Source: UBA5976 sp037137575
GTDB taxonomy: Bacteria > Actinomycetota > Actinomycetes > S36-B12 > UBA5976
NCBI GenBank assembly: GCA_037137575.1
Contig: JBAXKB010000005.1
Coordinates: 1 to 59,974 of the forward strand
Direction of reading: 5' to 3'
DNA: 59,974 nucleotides
Below the pieces are notes generated by a model. The model did no database searches. It was given only the letters and a program-made list of their open reading frames with translations, and had not been told where the DNA came from. Each line of letters begins with the position of its first letter. The first letter of the stretch is position 1. The position numbers and the translations under genes were made by a program. Of the stretch, positions 33,928 to 43,202 are shown piece after piece.

Positions 33928-34015
33928 TTGGTTTGCCTCTTTCGTTTTGTACCACGGTCGGTGGACCGATGTGCAGCCTCTAGATTACCTGCCAGAGCAC
34001 CGTTTGCTCAAATTA

Positions 34016-34040
34016 GCCCCTAATGTGCGAATATAGGGGC
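34016..34040. other. Small hairpin in the rpsT-lepA divergent intergenic region
   Basis: gcccct (34016-34021) pairs with aggggc (34035-34040) around a 13-base AT-rich loop. The 183-base region must contain the divergent promoters of rpsT and lepA; no promoter is convincing enough to name. The hairpin may be an operator or the lepA leader. Confidence 0.25.
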
Positions 34041-34110
34041 GGTAATCCACGATTTTTCTAAATTCACCTGCAATCGGATTAATGCAGATAGCGCAAGACA
34101 AAGGACACAT

Positions 34111-35961
34111 ATGGCACCGGCAACACCTAAACCAGGCGCCACAGATCCTGCCATTATTCGCAATTTCTGCATCATCGCCCATATTGACCATGGCAAGTCC
34201 ACACTGGCAGATCGCATGCTACAAATCACAGGCGTTGTTGATCCTCGCAACATGCGTGCGCAGTATCTGGACCGAATGGATATTGAACGCGAGCGCGGAA
34301 TCACGATTAAGAGCCAAGCGGTTCGGTTGCCATTCAAAGCAGATGACAACGAGCAGTATGTTTTGAACCTAATCGACACACCCGGCCATGTCGATTTCAC
34401 TTATGAAGTGAGTCGCTCACTTGCAGCTTGTGAGGGTGCCATTCTTTTGGTCGATGCAGCGCAAGGTATTGAAGCACAAACATTGGCGAACTTATATCTT
34501 GCGATAGAAAATAATCTGGTAATCATTCCAGTTCTGAACAAAATTGATTTACCGGCTGCGCAACCTGAAAAGTATGCAGCCGAACTTGCGCACATCATTG
34601 GTTGTAGTCCTGACGATGTTTTGAAAGTCAGTGCTAAAACGGGCGAAGGTGTTGGGGAATTACTCAATGAAGTCGTAAAACTAATTCCTGCTCCAGTTGG
34701 CGATGCCCAGGCTCCCGCTCGCGCACTAATTTTTGACTCGGTCTACGACACTTACCGCGGCGTGGTTACATATGTGCGCGTTATCGACGGACGTATTCCT
34801 GTTCGCGACAAAATTAAAATGATGAGTACCGCCGAAACGCACGAGACGCTTGAAGTTGGGGTAATTTCACCAGAACCGGTTGCAACAGAAGCGCTCGGTG
34901 TGGGCGAAGTTGGATATTTGATCACTGGGGTGAAAGATGTGCGTCAGTCTCGAGTGGGCGACACCGTAACTTTGGCAGCCCGTCCCGCGCAAACTTCACT
35001 TGGTGGCTATCGCGATCCAAAGCCGATGGTTTTCTCGGGTTTGTATCCACTTGATGGTTCGGACTACCCGTTGCTGCGTGACGCATTAGATAGATTGAAA
35101 TTAAATGATGCCGCTTTGGTTTATGAGCCAGAAACATCAGTGGCGCTGGGCTTTGGTTTCCGGTGCGGATTCTTGGGTCTTTTGCACCTTGAGATTGTGC
35201 GTGAACGGTTGGAGCGTGAATTCAACCTCGAGTTAATTTCAACAGCTCCGAACGTTATCTACGAAGTGACTATGGATGATGGCACCAAGCATGTGGTAAC
35301 AAACCCAAGTGAATTCCCAGGTGGAAAGATTGCCGAAGTTCAAGAGCCTGTTGTTCGTGCCACCATTTTGTCGCCAAGTGAGTTTGTGGGCACCGTAATG
35401 GAGTTGTGTCAGCAACGCCGCGGAACACTTTTGGGCATGGACTACTTGTCTGAAGACCGGGTTGAAATGCGTTACACCTTGCCGCTTGCCGAAATTGTTT
35501 TTGATTTCTTTGATCAACTCAAATCGCGCACTCGTGGTTTCGCATCACTTGATTACGAAACAACGGGCGATCAGGTTGCTGATCTAGTTAAAGTCGACAT
35601 TCTTTTACATGGCGATCCCGTAGATGCATTCAGTGCGATTGTGCACAAGGACAAGGCTTATGCCTATGGCGTGATGATGGCGAGCAAGCTCAAAGAATTG
35701 ATTCCTCGTCAGCAGTACGAAGTTCCTATCCAGGCTGCGATTGGTGCGCGAGTGATTGCTCGAGAAACAATTCGGGCCATGCGCAAAGATGTTTTGGCTA
35801 AATGTTACGGCGGAGATATTTCACGTAAGCGCAAACTTCTGGAAAAGCAGAAGGAAGGTAAGAAGCGCATGAAGATGGTTGGTCGTGTTGAAGTTCCACA
35901 AGAAGCCTTCATTGCTGCGCTCTCTACTGACGATTCGGCTGCGAAAGATAAATCGAAATAG
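34111..35961 (+). CDS. lepA: Elongation factor 4 (LepA), back-translocating GTPase
   Basis: Ribosome-dependent GTPase that assists initiation and subunit assembly or remobilises stalled ribosomes. The 616-residue protein has G1 AHIDHGKSTLAD near residues 23-34, G2/IERERGITI, G3 DTPGHVDFTYEV, G4 NKID and the LepA-specific C-terminal domain ending in the KCYGGDISRKRKLLEKQKEG signature. The start ATG 34111 has AAAGGA about 10 bases upstream. hemW follows after 2 bases. The lepA-hemW-hrcA-dnaJ order is widely conserved. Confidence 0.97.
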   Translation: MAPATPKPGATDPAIIRNFCIIAHIDHGKSTLADRMLQITGVVDPRNMRAQYLDRMDIERERGITIKSQAVRLPFKADDNEQYVLNLIDTPGHVDFTYEVSRSLAACEGAILLVDAAQGIEAQTLANLYLAIENNLVIIPVLNKIDLPAAQPEKYAAELAHIIGCSPDDVLKVSAKTGEGVGELLNEVVKLIPAPVGDAQAPARALIFDSVYDTYRGVVTYVRVIDGRIPVRDKIKMMSTAETHETLEVGVISPEPVATEALGVGEVGYLITGVKDVRQSRVGDTVTLAARPAQTSLGGYRDPKPMVFSGLYPLDGSDYPLLRDALDRLKLNDAALVYEPETSVALGFGFRCGFLGLLHLEIVRERLEREFNLELISTAPNVIYEVTMDDGTKHVVTNPSEFPGGKIAEVQEPVVRATILSPSEFVGTVMELCQQRRGTLLGMDYLSEDRVEMRYTLPLAEIVFDFFDQLKSRTRGFASLDYETTGDQVADLVKVDILLHGDPVDAFSAIVHKDKAYAYGVMMASKLKELIPRQQYEVPIQAAIGARVIARETIRAMRKDVLAKCYGGDISRKRKLLEKQKEGKKRMKMVGRVEVPQEAFIAALSTDDSAAKDKSK

Positions 35962-35963
35962 TA

Positions 35964-37118
35964 ATGACTAATCGCTCACTTGGCGCGTATGTTCATGTGC
36001 CATTTTGTAGTTCACGTTGTGGGTACTGCGACTTCAACACCTACACTGCCAGCGAACTACAGCGCGATGGCACAACAGTTTCAACAGATACTTACGCGCA
36101 AAGAGTTGTAAAAGAAATCCAGGTAACCGCGAGCAAGCAAACGGATTTTGTGCAACCACTTGAGACCATATTTTTTGGTGGCGGAACTCCCACGTTGCTA
36201 CCTGCAATGGATCTAAACCTAATTTTGCGAGAGTTAGAAAATACTTACGCATTGGCAGACAATTGTGAAGTCACGACTGAAGCTAATCCAGATTCGGTCG
36301 ATAAAGAATATTTGGAAACTCTGCGTTCTGGTGGTTTCACTCGAATTTCTTTTGGCCACCAGTCCAGCAGTCAAAAAGTGTTACAAGTTCTAGATCGCAC
36401 TCATACGGCTGGGCGAACTTGGCAGGCTGTTCAGTGGGCCAAAGAAGCTGGCTTTGCACACGTAAGTGTGGATTTGATTTATGGCTCGCCAACTGAAACG
36501 GATGACGACTTACGACTTACTCTTGATGAAGTCACTGCGGCTCCTGTTGATCATGTAAGTGCGTACTCATTAATTGTTGAACCGGGTACCCGATTAGCTG
36601 CCACCATTAAACGAGGCGAACTTTCTGCGCCAAATGATGATGTGGCGGCAGCGCGTTACGAAATGATTGACAAGGCACTAACTCGCATGGGCATGACTTG
36701 GTATGAAGTCAGTAATTGGTCGCTACCTGGTGGGCAGTGTCGACATAACATCGCGTACTGGCAAAATCAAGACTGGCTGGGCCTAGGTCCTGGCGCGCAT
36801 GCGCACTTTGCCGGCTTGCGGCAGTGGAATGTTAAGCATCCAGCAGCCTGGGCAGCGCTTGTCGATTCGGGGGATATGCCAGTGGCCGATAGTGAGCAGC
36901 TCAGCGCACTTGATGTGGCTCATGAAAACATCATGCTGGCACTTCGCTTACGAAGCGGCTTGGCCCTTTCAGAACTTTCTCCTACCGCGCTAGACCAAGC
37001 TAATGTGGCCCTAACAGATGGGCTGCTTGACGCAGAGCAATTTGCAAATGGGTTGGCGGTTTTAACTTTCAAGGGCAGACTTTTGGCCGATGGTTTAGTC
37101 GCGCGCCTGTGGGATTAA
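35964..37118 (+). CDS. hemW: HemW, radical SAM heme chaperone (coproporphyrinogen oxidase-like)
   Basis: A 384-residue radical SAM protein, formerly annotated as oxygen-independent coproporphyrinogen III oxidase HemN. Cys15, Cys19 and Cys22 form the CxxxCxxC cluster site (HVPFCSSRCGYCDFN). The next residue is Asp, lacking the extra Cys of true HemN, which points to HemW. FFGGGTPTLL and the HemN-type C-terminal domain follow. It probably inserts heme into membrane proteins rather than oxidising coproporphyrinogen. It starts 2 bases after lepA and precedes the CIRCE-controlled hrcA. Confidence 0.92.
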   Translation: MTNRSLGAYVHVPFCSSRCGYCDFNTYTASELQRDGTTVSTDTYAQRVVKEIQVTASKQTDFVQPLETIFFGGGTPTLLPAMDLNLILRELENTYALADNCEVTTEANPDSVDKEYLETLRSGGFTRISFGHQSSSQKVLQVLDRTHTAGRTWQAVQWAKEAGFAHVSVDLIYGSPTETDDDLRLTLDEVTAAPVDHVSAYSLIVEPGTRLAATIKRGELSAPNDDVAAARYEMIDKALTRMGMTWYEVSNWSLPGGQCRHNIAYWQNQDWLGLGPGAHAHFAGLRQWNVKHPAAWAALVDSGDMPVADSEQLSALDVAHENIMLALRLRSGLALSELSPTALDQANVALTDGLLDAEQFANGLAVLTFKGRLLADGLVARLWD

Positions 37119-37125
37119 TCGGCAT

Positions 37126-37131
37126 TAGACT
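37126..37131 (+). promoter_or_regulatory. -10 box of the hrcA-dnaJ promoter
   Basis: TAGACT ends at the second base of the CIRCE left arm, so transcription would start near 37138 inside the operator. A bound HrcA dimer would then cover the start point. The leader of about 28 bases contains the AGGAG ribosome site at 37155-37159. Confidence 0.6.
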
Positions 37132-37156
37132 GGCACTCAGTAGATAAGAGTGCTAG
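37130..37156. promoter_or_regulatory. CIRCE operator (HrcA binding site)
   Basis: The left arm CTGGCACTC (37130-37138), a 9-base spacer and the right arm GAGTGCTAG (37148-37156) match the CIRCE consensus TTAGCACTC-N9-GAGTGCTAA at 15 of 18 positions, with exact spacing. It lies 9 bases before hrcA, between -10 box and ribosome site, so it should autoregulate hrcA-dnaJ under heat stress. Confidence 0.93.
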
Positions 37157-37165
37157 GAGTGGCAT

Positions 37166-38191
37166 ATGGATGACCGTAAACTCGCGGTTTTGCGTGCCAT
37201 TGTCGAAGACTATGTACAAACAAATGAACCGGTTGGTTCCAAGGTAATCGTTGATCGCCATGGCCTGGGAGTTTCATCTGCGACAATCCGCAACGATATG
37301 GCCGCCCTTGAAGACGAGGGGTACATCAGCGCCCCACACACCAGTGCTGGGCGCGTTCCAACCGATAAGGGTTATCGCTTATTTGTTGATCGTCTTTCGA
37401 GCGTTAAGCCGCTTTCAAGTGCAGAGCGCCGGGCAATTGAATCATTTCTAGATGCATCAGTTGATTTAGATGATGTGATGGCGCGCACGGTTAGATTGCT
37501 GGCCAACTTAACTAAACAAGTTGCTCTGGTGCAGTACCCATCACTTGGCCGTAGCTCGGTTCGACACATTGAACTAATCGCAACTTCGCCAACCAGAGTC
37601 CTATTGGTTGTTATTGCAGACACCGGTCGGATTGAACAAAGAATTTTTGAAATCCCACAAGCAACTAGTGAGCAGACAATCGGGGACATTCGTCTTGGCT
37701 TAAATGCCACATTGGCTGGCAAACTTTTCACTGAGGTTCCAGACCTATTGCTCGGATTTGGGGATCGATTTGATGTCAGCGCCCGTCCGGTTATTAATTC
37801 TGTTGTGGCCACTTTGCTTGAGTCCGTTGTTTCAAAACATGACGAGCGCGTAATGATTAGCGGCACTGCCAATCTTGCTCGGGGAAGCCATGATTTTGGC
37901 AGCGGCACTGCTTCCGTACTTGAAGCACTTGAAGAGCAAGTTGTGCTACTAAAACTTTTCGAAACGGCTGCGTCGCCAGAAGCATTGATGGTGCAGATCG
38001 GTCATGAAAATCCAGTGCAAGAATTACACACCGCATCAGTAGTAAGTGCGGGCTATGGCAGTGGCGACCAAGTTGTTGCTCATCTTGGTGTTGTTGGACC
38101 AACTCGCATGGACTATCCAGGTTCAATGGCTGCTGTTCAATCTGTGGCTTTGTATGTCGGGCAAATTTTGAGGGAGCAGACTGGTGGCTGA
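37166..38191 (+). CDS. hrcA: Heat-inducible transcription repressor HrcA
   Basis: Repressor that binds CIRCE operators and is released at heat shock. The 341-residue protein has an N-terminal winged helix (VLRAIVEDYVQTNEPVGSKV, GVSSATIRNDMAALEDEGYI) and the motif TSAGRVPTDKGYRLFVD, followed by a GAF-like domain. It lies directly behind a CIRCE element, so it is autoregulated. The last 8 bases overlap dnaJ, making a two-gene heat-shock operon as in most actinobacteria. groES/groEL, other expected targets, are not in this window. Confidence 0.96.
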   Translation: MDDRKLAVLRAIVEDYVQTNEPVGSKVIVDRHGLGVSSATIRNDMAALEDEGYISAPHTSAGRVPTDKGYRLFVDRLSSVKPLSSAERRAIESFLDASVDLDDVMARTVRLLANLTKQVALVQYPSLGRSSVRHIELIATSPTRVLLVVIADTGRIEQRIFEIPQATSEQTIGDIRLGLNATLAGKLFTEVPDLLLGFGDRFDVSARPVINSVVATLLESVVSKHDERVMISGTANLARGSHDFGSGTASVLEALEEQVVLLKLFETAASPEALMVQIGHENPVQELHTASVVSAGYGSGDQVVAHLGVVGPTRMDYPGSMAAVQSVALYVGQILREQTGG

Positions 38192-39299
38192 TCATTACAG
38201 CGCACTTGGCGTATCGCGTGGTGCCACAGCTGAAGAAATAAAACGTGCTTATCGCAAGCTAGCTCGCGAACTTCATCCCGATGTAAACCCCGACCCATCT
38301 GCAGAAGAACGATTTAAAGAAATTTCAACTGCCTACGAAGTCCTTTCAGATGCGCAAAAGCGCGAAACATATGACTTGGGCGGCGATCCGTTTAGTGCTG
38401 GTGGCTTTAATGGCGCCGCTGGTTTCGGCTTCGGCGACATTGTTGATGCATTCTTTGGTGGCGGCGCGCAGCGCGGACCAGTTCCACGTCGTCGACGTGG
38501 TCAAGATGCGTTGATCCGAGTGAACATAACTCTTGAGGATGCGGCCTTTGGTGGAACCCGCGATTTAAGTATTGACACAGCTATCACTTGCGGCGTGTGT
38601 AAGGGTGCAGGAACCGCGGCAAACACGTCGTTGGCCGACTGTTCAATGTGTAGGGGTGCCGGTCAAGTTCAACAGGTCCAGCGCTCATTTATCGGTCAGG
38701 TTATGACAGCTCATCGTTGTCCCCAGTGCAATGGGTTTGGAAATTTATTGCCACATCCATGTTTGGAGTGTGTGGGCGATGGCCGAGTTCGTACCCGAGT
38801 TAACATCTCAATTCAGATTCCACCGGGTGTTGAAGACGGATCTCGTATGCAAATGACCAGCCAGGGTGAAGTTGGCCCAGGCGGCGGCCCTAAAGGTGAT
38901 TTATATGTTGAGTTTGTCGAGAAGGCGCACCCAATTTTCCAGCGCCGAGGCGACCAGCTTCATGCCACACTTCCGTTGCCAATGACTGCTGCGGCCTTGG
39001 GCGCGACTTTAGAAGTAGAAACTCTTGATGGTCCGGTCAGTGTGAACATAAAAGCGGGTACACAGAGCGGCACAACAATTACTTTGGCTGGTCATGGCAT
39101 GCCTCGTCTGGGCCGCAATGGTCGGGGTGAACTGCAGGTTCATCTAGCAGTGCAAACTCCGACTGAATTAACTGATGAACAAGAAGAACTTTTACGACAG
39201 CTTGCGACCGTTCGTAACGAGGAAAAGCCTGATGCCACATTGCATCAGCACGCTGGCGGAATTTTCGGCAAGATCAAAGATGCATTCACTGGCCGATGA
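38184..39299 (+). CDS. dnaJ: Molecular chaperone DnaJ (Hsp40)
   Basis: Co-chaperone that stimulates DnaK ATPase. The 371-residue protein has a complete type I architecture: J domain (1-70) with HPD at 31-33, a Gly/Phe-rich linker (about 72-105), a zinc domain with four CxxCxGxG-type repeats (CGVCKGAG, CSMCRGAG, CPQCNGFG, CLECVGDG) and C-terminal substrate domains. The GTG start overlaps hrcA by 8 bases. This is the hrcA-linked DnaJ2 type of actinobacteria. It overlaps rsmE by 4 bases (ATGA). Confidence 0.96.
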   Translation: MADHYSALGVSRGATAEEIKRAYRKLARELHPDVNPDPSAEERFKEISTAYEVLSDAQKRETYDLGGDPFSAGGFNGAAGFGFGDIVDAFFGGGAQRGPVPRRRRGQDALIRVNITLEDAAFGGTRDLSIDTAITCGVCKGAGTAANTSLADCSMCRGAGQVQQVQRSFIGQVMTAHRCPQCNGFGNLLPHPCLECVGDGRVRTRVNISIQIPPGVEDGSRMQMTSQGEVGPGGGPKGDLYVEFVEKAHPIFQRRGDQLHATLPLPMTAAALGATLEVETLDGPVSVNIKAGTQSGTTITLAGHGMPRLGRNGRGELQVHLAVQTPTELTDEQEELLRQLATVRNEEKPDATLHQHAGGIFGKIKDAFTGR

Positions 39300-40039
39300 C
39301 ACTTCCGGTTTTTATTTCTAACGCTAATTTGCAGCCAGAGCAAATAGTTGTACTCGACGGCGATGAAGGTCATCACGCCGTATCAGTGCGACGCATCAGA
39401 TTGGGCGAGAAAATTGAACTTATCGATGGCAACGGCCGCAGGGCTATTTGTGCAGTAGTAGCCCTTGGTAAGAAGTCGTTGGATGCAAGAGTTGAATCAG
39501 TTGATACTGAGGAAAAATCAGAGGTAATTTTTACTGTCGTCCAAGCACTTGCTAAAGGTGATCGCAGTGATCTTGCGCTGGAAATTCTTACTGAAGTGGG
39601 CGTGGACCAAATTACTCCATGGTCAGCAGTGCATAGCATCGCAAAATGGGATGCTAGTGATAAAGGCTTACTTAAGTGGCAACGAATAGTGCGTGAAGCA
39701 AGCAAGCAGGCCAGACGTGCTTGGCTGCCACAAATTTCTGGACTGCATTCCACCGGCGAAGTAGCCCAGCTTTTAGGACAAGCCGACCTAGCTTTGGTTT
39801 TACATGAATCTGCCCAGGATTCAATTTCGGATTTGTTAGTTCCGACCAGCGGATCGATTGTGGTTGTTGTTGGCCCTGAAGGTGGGATTTCGCTTGAGGA
39901 ACTAGCCACTTTTTCCCAGGCAGGAGCCCAGATTGTTCGGATGGGACCAGCTGTAATGCGTACTTCCACCGCGGGAGGAGTAGCACTTGGGGTACTAATG
40001 TCTGCTACAAAACGCTGGGAAATATCACCGAGTGAGTGA
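39296..40039 (+). CDS. rsmE: 16S rRNA m3U1498 methyltransferase RsmE
   Basis: SPOUT-class methyltransferase that uses SAM to modify U1498 of 16S rRNA. The 247-residue protein has an N-terminal PUA-like domain (GDEGHHAVSVRRIRLGEKIEL) and C-terminal SPOUT knot with VVVVGPEGGISLEELATF and RMGPAVMRTSTAGGVAL. The ATG overlaps the dnaJ stop as ATGA. The order hrcA-dnaJ-rsmE-HIT-phoH-ybeY is standard, placing it within the heat-shock-led operon. Confidence 0.95.
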   Translation: MTLPVFISNANLQPEQIVVLDGDEGHHAVSVRRIRLGEKIELIDGNGRRAICAVVALGKKSLDARVESVDTEEKSEVIFTVVQALAKGDRSDLALEILTEVGVDQITPWSAVHSIAKWDASDKGLLKWQRIVREASKQARRAWLPQISGLHSTGEVAQLLGQADLALVLHESAQDSISDLLVPTSGSIVVVVGPEGGISLEELATFSQAGAQIVRMGPAVMRTSTAGGVALGVLMSATKRWEISPSE

Positions 40040-40052
40040 CAGACTTATGTCT

Positions 40053-40394
40053 ATGAGTGATTGTCTATTTTGCAAAATAGTTGCAGGTGAAATTGCGGCA
40101 AATGTTGTTTACGAGACTGATCAAGCACTTGCCTTTTTCGACATCGATCCAAAAGCCCCAACTCACATTTTGGTAATTCCAAAAGTGCATTTCGACAATG
40201 TCACTGAGTTGACTCGCACAGATGTCGCTTTAGCTGGGCACCTCTTGGACGTGGTAACACAGGTAATTCAGCAAGAGACCTTGATTCGTGGCTATCGCTT
40301 AGTTGCAAATAGTGGCCCAGATGGCGGGCAAACCGTTGACCACGTTCATTTTCACATCTTGGGTGGTCGCGAATTAACTTGGCCGCCAGGCTAG
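40053..40394 (+). CDS. HIT family nucleotide-binding protein (HinT-like)
   Basis: A small nucleotide hydrolase, probably acting on adenosine 5'-phosphoramidates or related adducts. The protein has CLFCKIVAGEI near the N-terminus and the catalytic triad HVHFHILGGRELTWPPG at the C-terminus, close to the canonical HIT motif. The start is uncertain. GTG 40032 overlaps rsmE, and ATG 40047 and ATG 40053 are both possible. 40053 gives 113 residues, closest to the family size. It lies between rsmE and phoH, as in other actinobacteria. Confidence 0.92.
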   Translation: MSDCLFCKIVAGEIAANVVYETDQALAFFDIDPKAPTHILVIPKVHFDNVTELTRTDVALAGHLLDVVTQVIQQETLIRGYRLVANSGPDGGQTVDHVHFHILGGRELTWPPG

Positions 40395-40408
40395 TTGTAG
40401 AAATAGAT

Positions 40409-40414
40409 TAGAGT
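40409..40414 (+). promoter_or_regulatory. Possible -10 box of phoH
   Basis: TAGAGT is followed by 7 bases and then ATG 40422, the same spacing as at ndk. TAGATT at 40404-40409 is an alternative that would give a 6-base leader. No ribosome site is visible, supporting leaderless translation. Confidence 0.4.
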
Positions 40415-40421
40415 TGCCTTA

Positions 40422-41432
40422 ATGAGCGCCTTGCCTGACTCGCTACACAGCACAGTAGTTGTTCCAACCTCAATCCCGATGGTCTCACTTGTCGGGTCGC
40501 GCGATGAATTGATCCGCGTTGTTGAAACAAGTTACCCAAATGTGGATGTTTTAGTTCGAGGCAATGAAATTACGCTCGATGGCCCTGATCAGCAGGTGCG
40601 GCAAATTGAAATGCTCATTGCTGAATTAATCGTCATCTTGCGCACTGGCCAGGGCTTGACGCCTGATGCGATTGAACGCGCAATCAAGATGTTGCGTTCA
40701 GATGTTTTGCCCGCAGAAATTCTCACGGCAAATATTTTGTCGAATCGCGGCAAAGCTATTCGAGCGAAAACTCTGAATCAAAAGCATTACGTTGATGCAA
40801 TCGATGCGAACACTGTGGTATTCGGCATCGGTCCAGCAGGAACTGGCAAAACTTATCTAGCAGTTGCCAAAGCAGTTCAGGCTCTGCAAAGCAAGAAAAT
40901 CAGTCGAATAATTCTGACCCGTCCTGCTGTTGAAGCAGGCGAGCGTCTGGGTTTTTTGCCGGGCACTCTGAGTGAGAAAATCGATCCATATCTGCGACCT
41001 TTATACGACGCTCTCCATGACATGGTTGACGTAGATTCAATTCCGCGACTAATGGCCAGTGGAACTATCGAAGTGGCTCCTCTTGCCTACATGCGTGGGC
41101 GCACATTAAATGACGCTTTCATTATTTTGGATGAAGCGCAGAATACGTCCGCTGAGCAAATGAAGATGTTCCTGACTCGTCTAGGTTTTGGTTCCACAAT
41201 GGTGATTACTGGCGACATCACCCAAGTTGATCTACCAACTGGAACGACAAGTGGATTGCGCATCGTTCGGGAAATCCTTGAGGGTATTGAGGACGTAGCT
41301 TTTTGTGAATTAACTTCACAGGACGTAGTTCGCCACAGACTTGTTGGGCAAATTGTCGATGCCTATGCGCGCCACGATGAGGCAAAACAAGTAAAACGCG
41401 ACAAAGGCAAGTCAGAAAAAGAGACACGCTGA
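40422..41432 (+). CDS. phoH: PhoH family ATPase
   Basis: A 336-residue P-loop protein of the PhoH-like (YbeZ) family, associated with ribosome maturation through its partner YbeY. Walker A GPAGTGKT is at about 137-144 and Walker B AFIILDEAQNTS at about 230-241; MFLTRLGFGSTMVITGDITQ follows. A KH-like N-terminal domain is likely in the first 100 residues. ybeY starts 1 base after its stop, so the two products are made together. It can be transcribed from its own short promoter as well as from upstream. Confidence 0.94.
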   Translation: MSALPDSLHSTVVVPTSIPMVSLVGSRDELIRVVETSYPNVDVLVRGNEITLDGPDQQVRQIEMLIAELIVILRTGQGLTPDAIERAIKMLRSDVLPAEILTANILSNRGKAIRAKTLNQKHYVDAIDANTVVFGIGPAGTGKTYLAVAKAVQALQSKKISRIILTRPAVEAGERLGFLPGTLSEKIDPYLRPLYDALHDMVDVDSIPRLMASGTIEVAPLAYMRGRTLNDAFIILDEAQNTSAEQMKMFLTRLGFGSTMVITGDITQVDLPTGTTSGLRIVREILEGIEDVAFCELTSQDVVRHRLVGQIVDAYARHDEAKQVKRDKGKSEKETR

Positions 41433-41433
41433 A

Positions 41434-41907
41434 ATGGCCATTGACGTATCAAACGAATCTGGTTTTGAACTCGATGAACTCGAGTTGGTTTACCAAGCTG
41501 AATTTGTTTTGCAGCGCCTGCACATTAATCCGGCTGCGGAACTTTCTATTTTGATTGTCGATGAAATTGAAATGGCTGTATTGCACGAAAAGTACATGGA
41601 TGAACCAGGCTCAACAGATGTACTTAGTTTTCCTATGGATGAAATGCGGGCTGGAACTGATTCCGAAATTAGTCCGGAAGGTATTTTGGGCGACATTGTT
41701 CTGTGTCCGGATGTAGCACAGCGCCAGGCAAAAGCCGCAGACCATTCATTTGCTGCCGAGATTAGGTTGTTGCTAACTCACGGAATTTTGCATTTACTTG
41801 GCCACGATCATGGCGAGCCAGAAGAACACAAAGTGATGTTTGGCTTGCAGGCGCAGTTACTTGCGCAATGGGAAGGCGAGCGCAATAAGCGAGGGATAGG
41901 TTCGTGA
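41434..41907 (+). CDS. ybeY: Endoribonuclease YbeY
   Basis: Metal-dependent RNase for 16S rRNA 3'-end maturation and ribosome quality control. The 157-residue protein has the zinc site H116xxxH120xxxxxH126 in HGILHLLGHDH, preceded by TDVLSFPMDE and LGDIVLCPDVA, all typical. It is 1 base downstream of phoH and overlaps the CorC/CNNM gene by 4 bases (GTGA), so this is a tightly coupled phoH-ybeY-corC set as in most bacteria. Confidence 0.96.
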   Translation: MAIDVSNESGFELDELELVYQAEFVLQRLHINPAAELSILIVDEIEMAVLHEKYMDEPGSTDVLSFPMDEMRAGTDSEISPEGILGDIVLCPDVAQRQAKAADHSFAAEIRLLLTHGILHLLGHDHGEPEEHKVMFGLQAQLLAQWEGERNKRGIGS

Positions 41908-43202
41908 CCTCAACTCTGCTGTTTATTTCTGCGGCAATCTGTGTAGTCATTTCAGGCATTTTTGTTGCCGCCGAAACCGCGCTAGCCCGTGTTAGCAAAA
42001 CGGGAATTGAGCAGGCAAAACGCAAAGGTAATCGCAAAGCAGAACGTGTACTTCATATGCTTGAAGACCGCGCTCGCTATGTGAATGTGTTGCTATTCGT
42101 AAATCTGACATTGTCTACTTTGTCGGTAGTACTTGTAGCTGCTGGATTCTTGTTTATAAATCCAAAACTTAGTGTGGCATTGGCATTGGCTTTAGCTTCG
42201 GTTGTCATGGTTTTTGTTGGCTACATAATTCTTGGAGTAACCGCGCAAACTCTTGGTCGCCAGCGGGCCGAGCGCATCGCACTCTTTATGGCCCGACCTA
42301 CAGTTGGATTGACTTTACTTCTTAGTCCGCTTACCCGCCTTTTGATTCTGGTTGGCAACGCCATCACCCCTGGTAAAGGTTTTCGTGAAGGCCCGTTCGC
42401 AACGCAAGCTGAATTGCGCGAGTTAGTTGATTTAGCTGGCGCTGACTTAGTTATTGAAGATGACGAGCGGGCCATGATTCACTCAGTATTTGAACTTGGC
42501 GACACCGTTGCTCGCGAAGTGATGGTTCCACGTACTGAAATGGTTTGGATTGAACAACACAAGACCCTGCGCCAGGCCATGTCACTTGCTCTTCGTTCAG
42601 GCTTTTCGCGCATTCCTGTTATCGGCGAGAGCGTTGACGACATCGTTGGCGTGATCTATGTAAAAGATATTGCCGGTCGCATATTTGAACACAATGATGC
42701 GCAAACCTCAGAGCGAGTAAGCGATTTGATGCGACCAGCATTTATGGTGCCCGACAGTAGGCCAGTTGATGAGTTGCTAAGTGACATGCAATTAGCTCGT
42801 ACTCATTTGGTTGTGCTGGTTGACGAATATGGGGGCACAGCAGGAATGGTCACCATTGAAGATGTCCTTGAAGAAATTGTTGGTGACATTTCAGACGAGT
42901 TCGATGTTGCAGGACCGGATATTGAAAAGATTTCAGATCATGAATATCGAGTCAGTTCAAGATTGCACATCGATGACCTAGCTGAACTTATTGGTGAAGA
43001 AATTGCGGATGAAGGTGTCGATACCGCAGCAGGGGTTTTGGCCAAGCGCCTTGGGATTGTGCCAATCCCTGGTGCACATGTAAGAATTAACAATTGGACC
43101 TTGACTGCAGAGTCTGCAGCAGGTCGTCGCCATCGCATCGGCACCTTGTTGGTGGCCCGTGACGAAAATCTTGGAAAAAAGCAGGAATCTGAAAATGAGT
43201 GA
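41904..43202 (+). CDS. CNNM/CorC (hemolysin C) family membrane protein
   Basis: A 432-residue protein with an N-terminal DUF21/CNNM membrane domain of about four helices (residues 1-185), a pair of CBS domains (about 205-330, with VPRTEMVWIEQ and VVLVDEYGGTAGMVTIEDVL) and a C-terminal CorC_HlyC domain (about 345-420). The family is linked to magnesium and cobalt homeostasis; the hemolysin label is historical. The GTG start overlaps ybeY. Its end overlaps the cytidine-deaminase-like gene by 8 bases. Confidence 0.93.
   Translation: MTSTLLFISAAICVVISGIFVAAETALARVSKTGIEQAKRKGNRKAERVLHMLEDRARYVNVLLFVNLTLSTLSVVLVAAGFLFINPKLSVALALALASVVMVFVGYIILGVTAQTLGRQRAERIALFMARPTVGLTLLLSPLTRLLILVGNAITPGKGFREGPFATQAELRELVDLAGADLVIEDDERAMIHSVFELGDTVAREVMVPRTEMVWIEQHKTLRQAMSLALRSGFSRIPVIGESVDDIVGVIYVKDIAGRIFEHNDAQTSERVSDLMRPAFMVPDSRPVDELLSDMQLARTHLVVLVDEYGGTAGMVTIEDVLEEIVGDISDEFDVAGPDIEKISDHEYRVSSRLHIDDLAELIGEEIADEGVDTAAGVLAKRLGIVPIPGAHVRINNWTLTAESAAGRRHRIGTLLVARDENLGKKQESENE

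Noticed and set aside
37372..37908. A 178-codon minus-strand ORF inside hrcA
   Set aside because: hrcA is complete and strongly supported by motifs and its CIRCE site; the reverse ORF shows no protein features.
39373..39969. A 198-codon minus-strand ORF inside rsmE
   Set aside because: rsmE has clear SPOUT motifs, and the reverse frame is rich in Ser and Thr without motifs.
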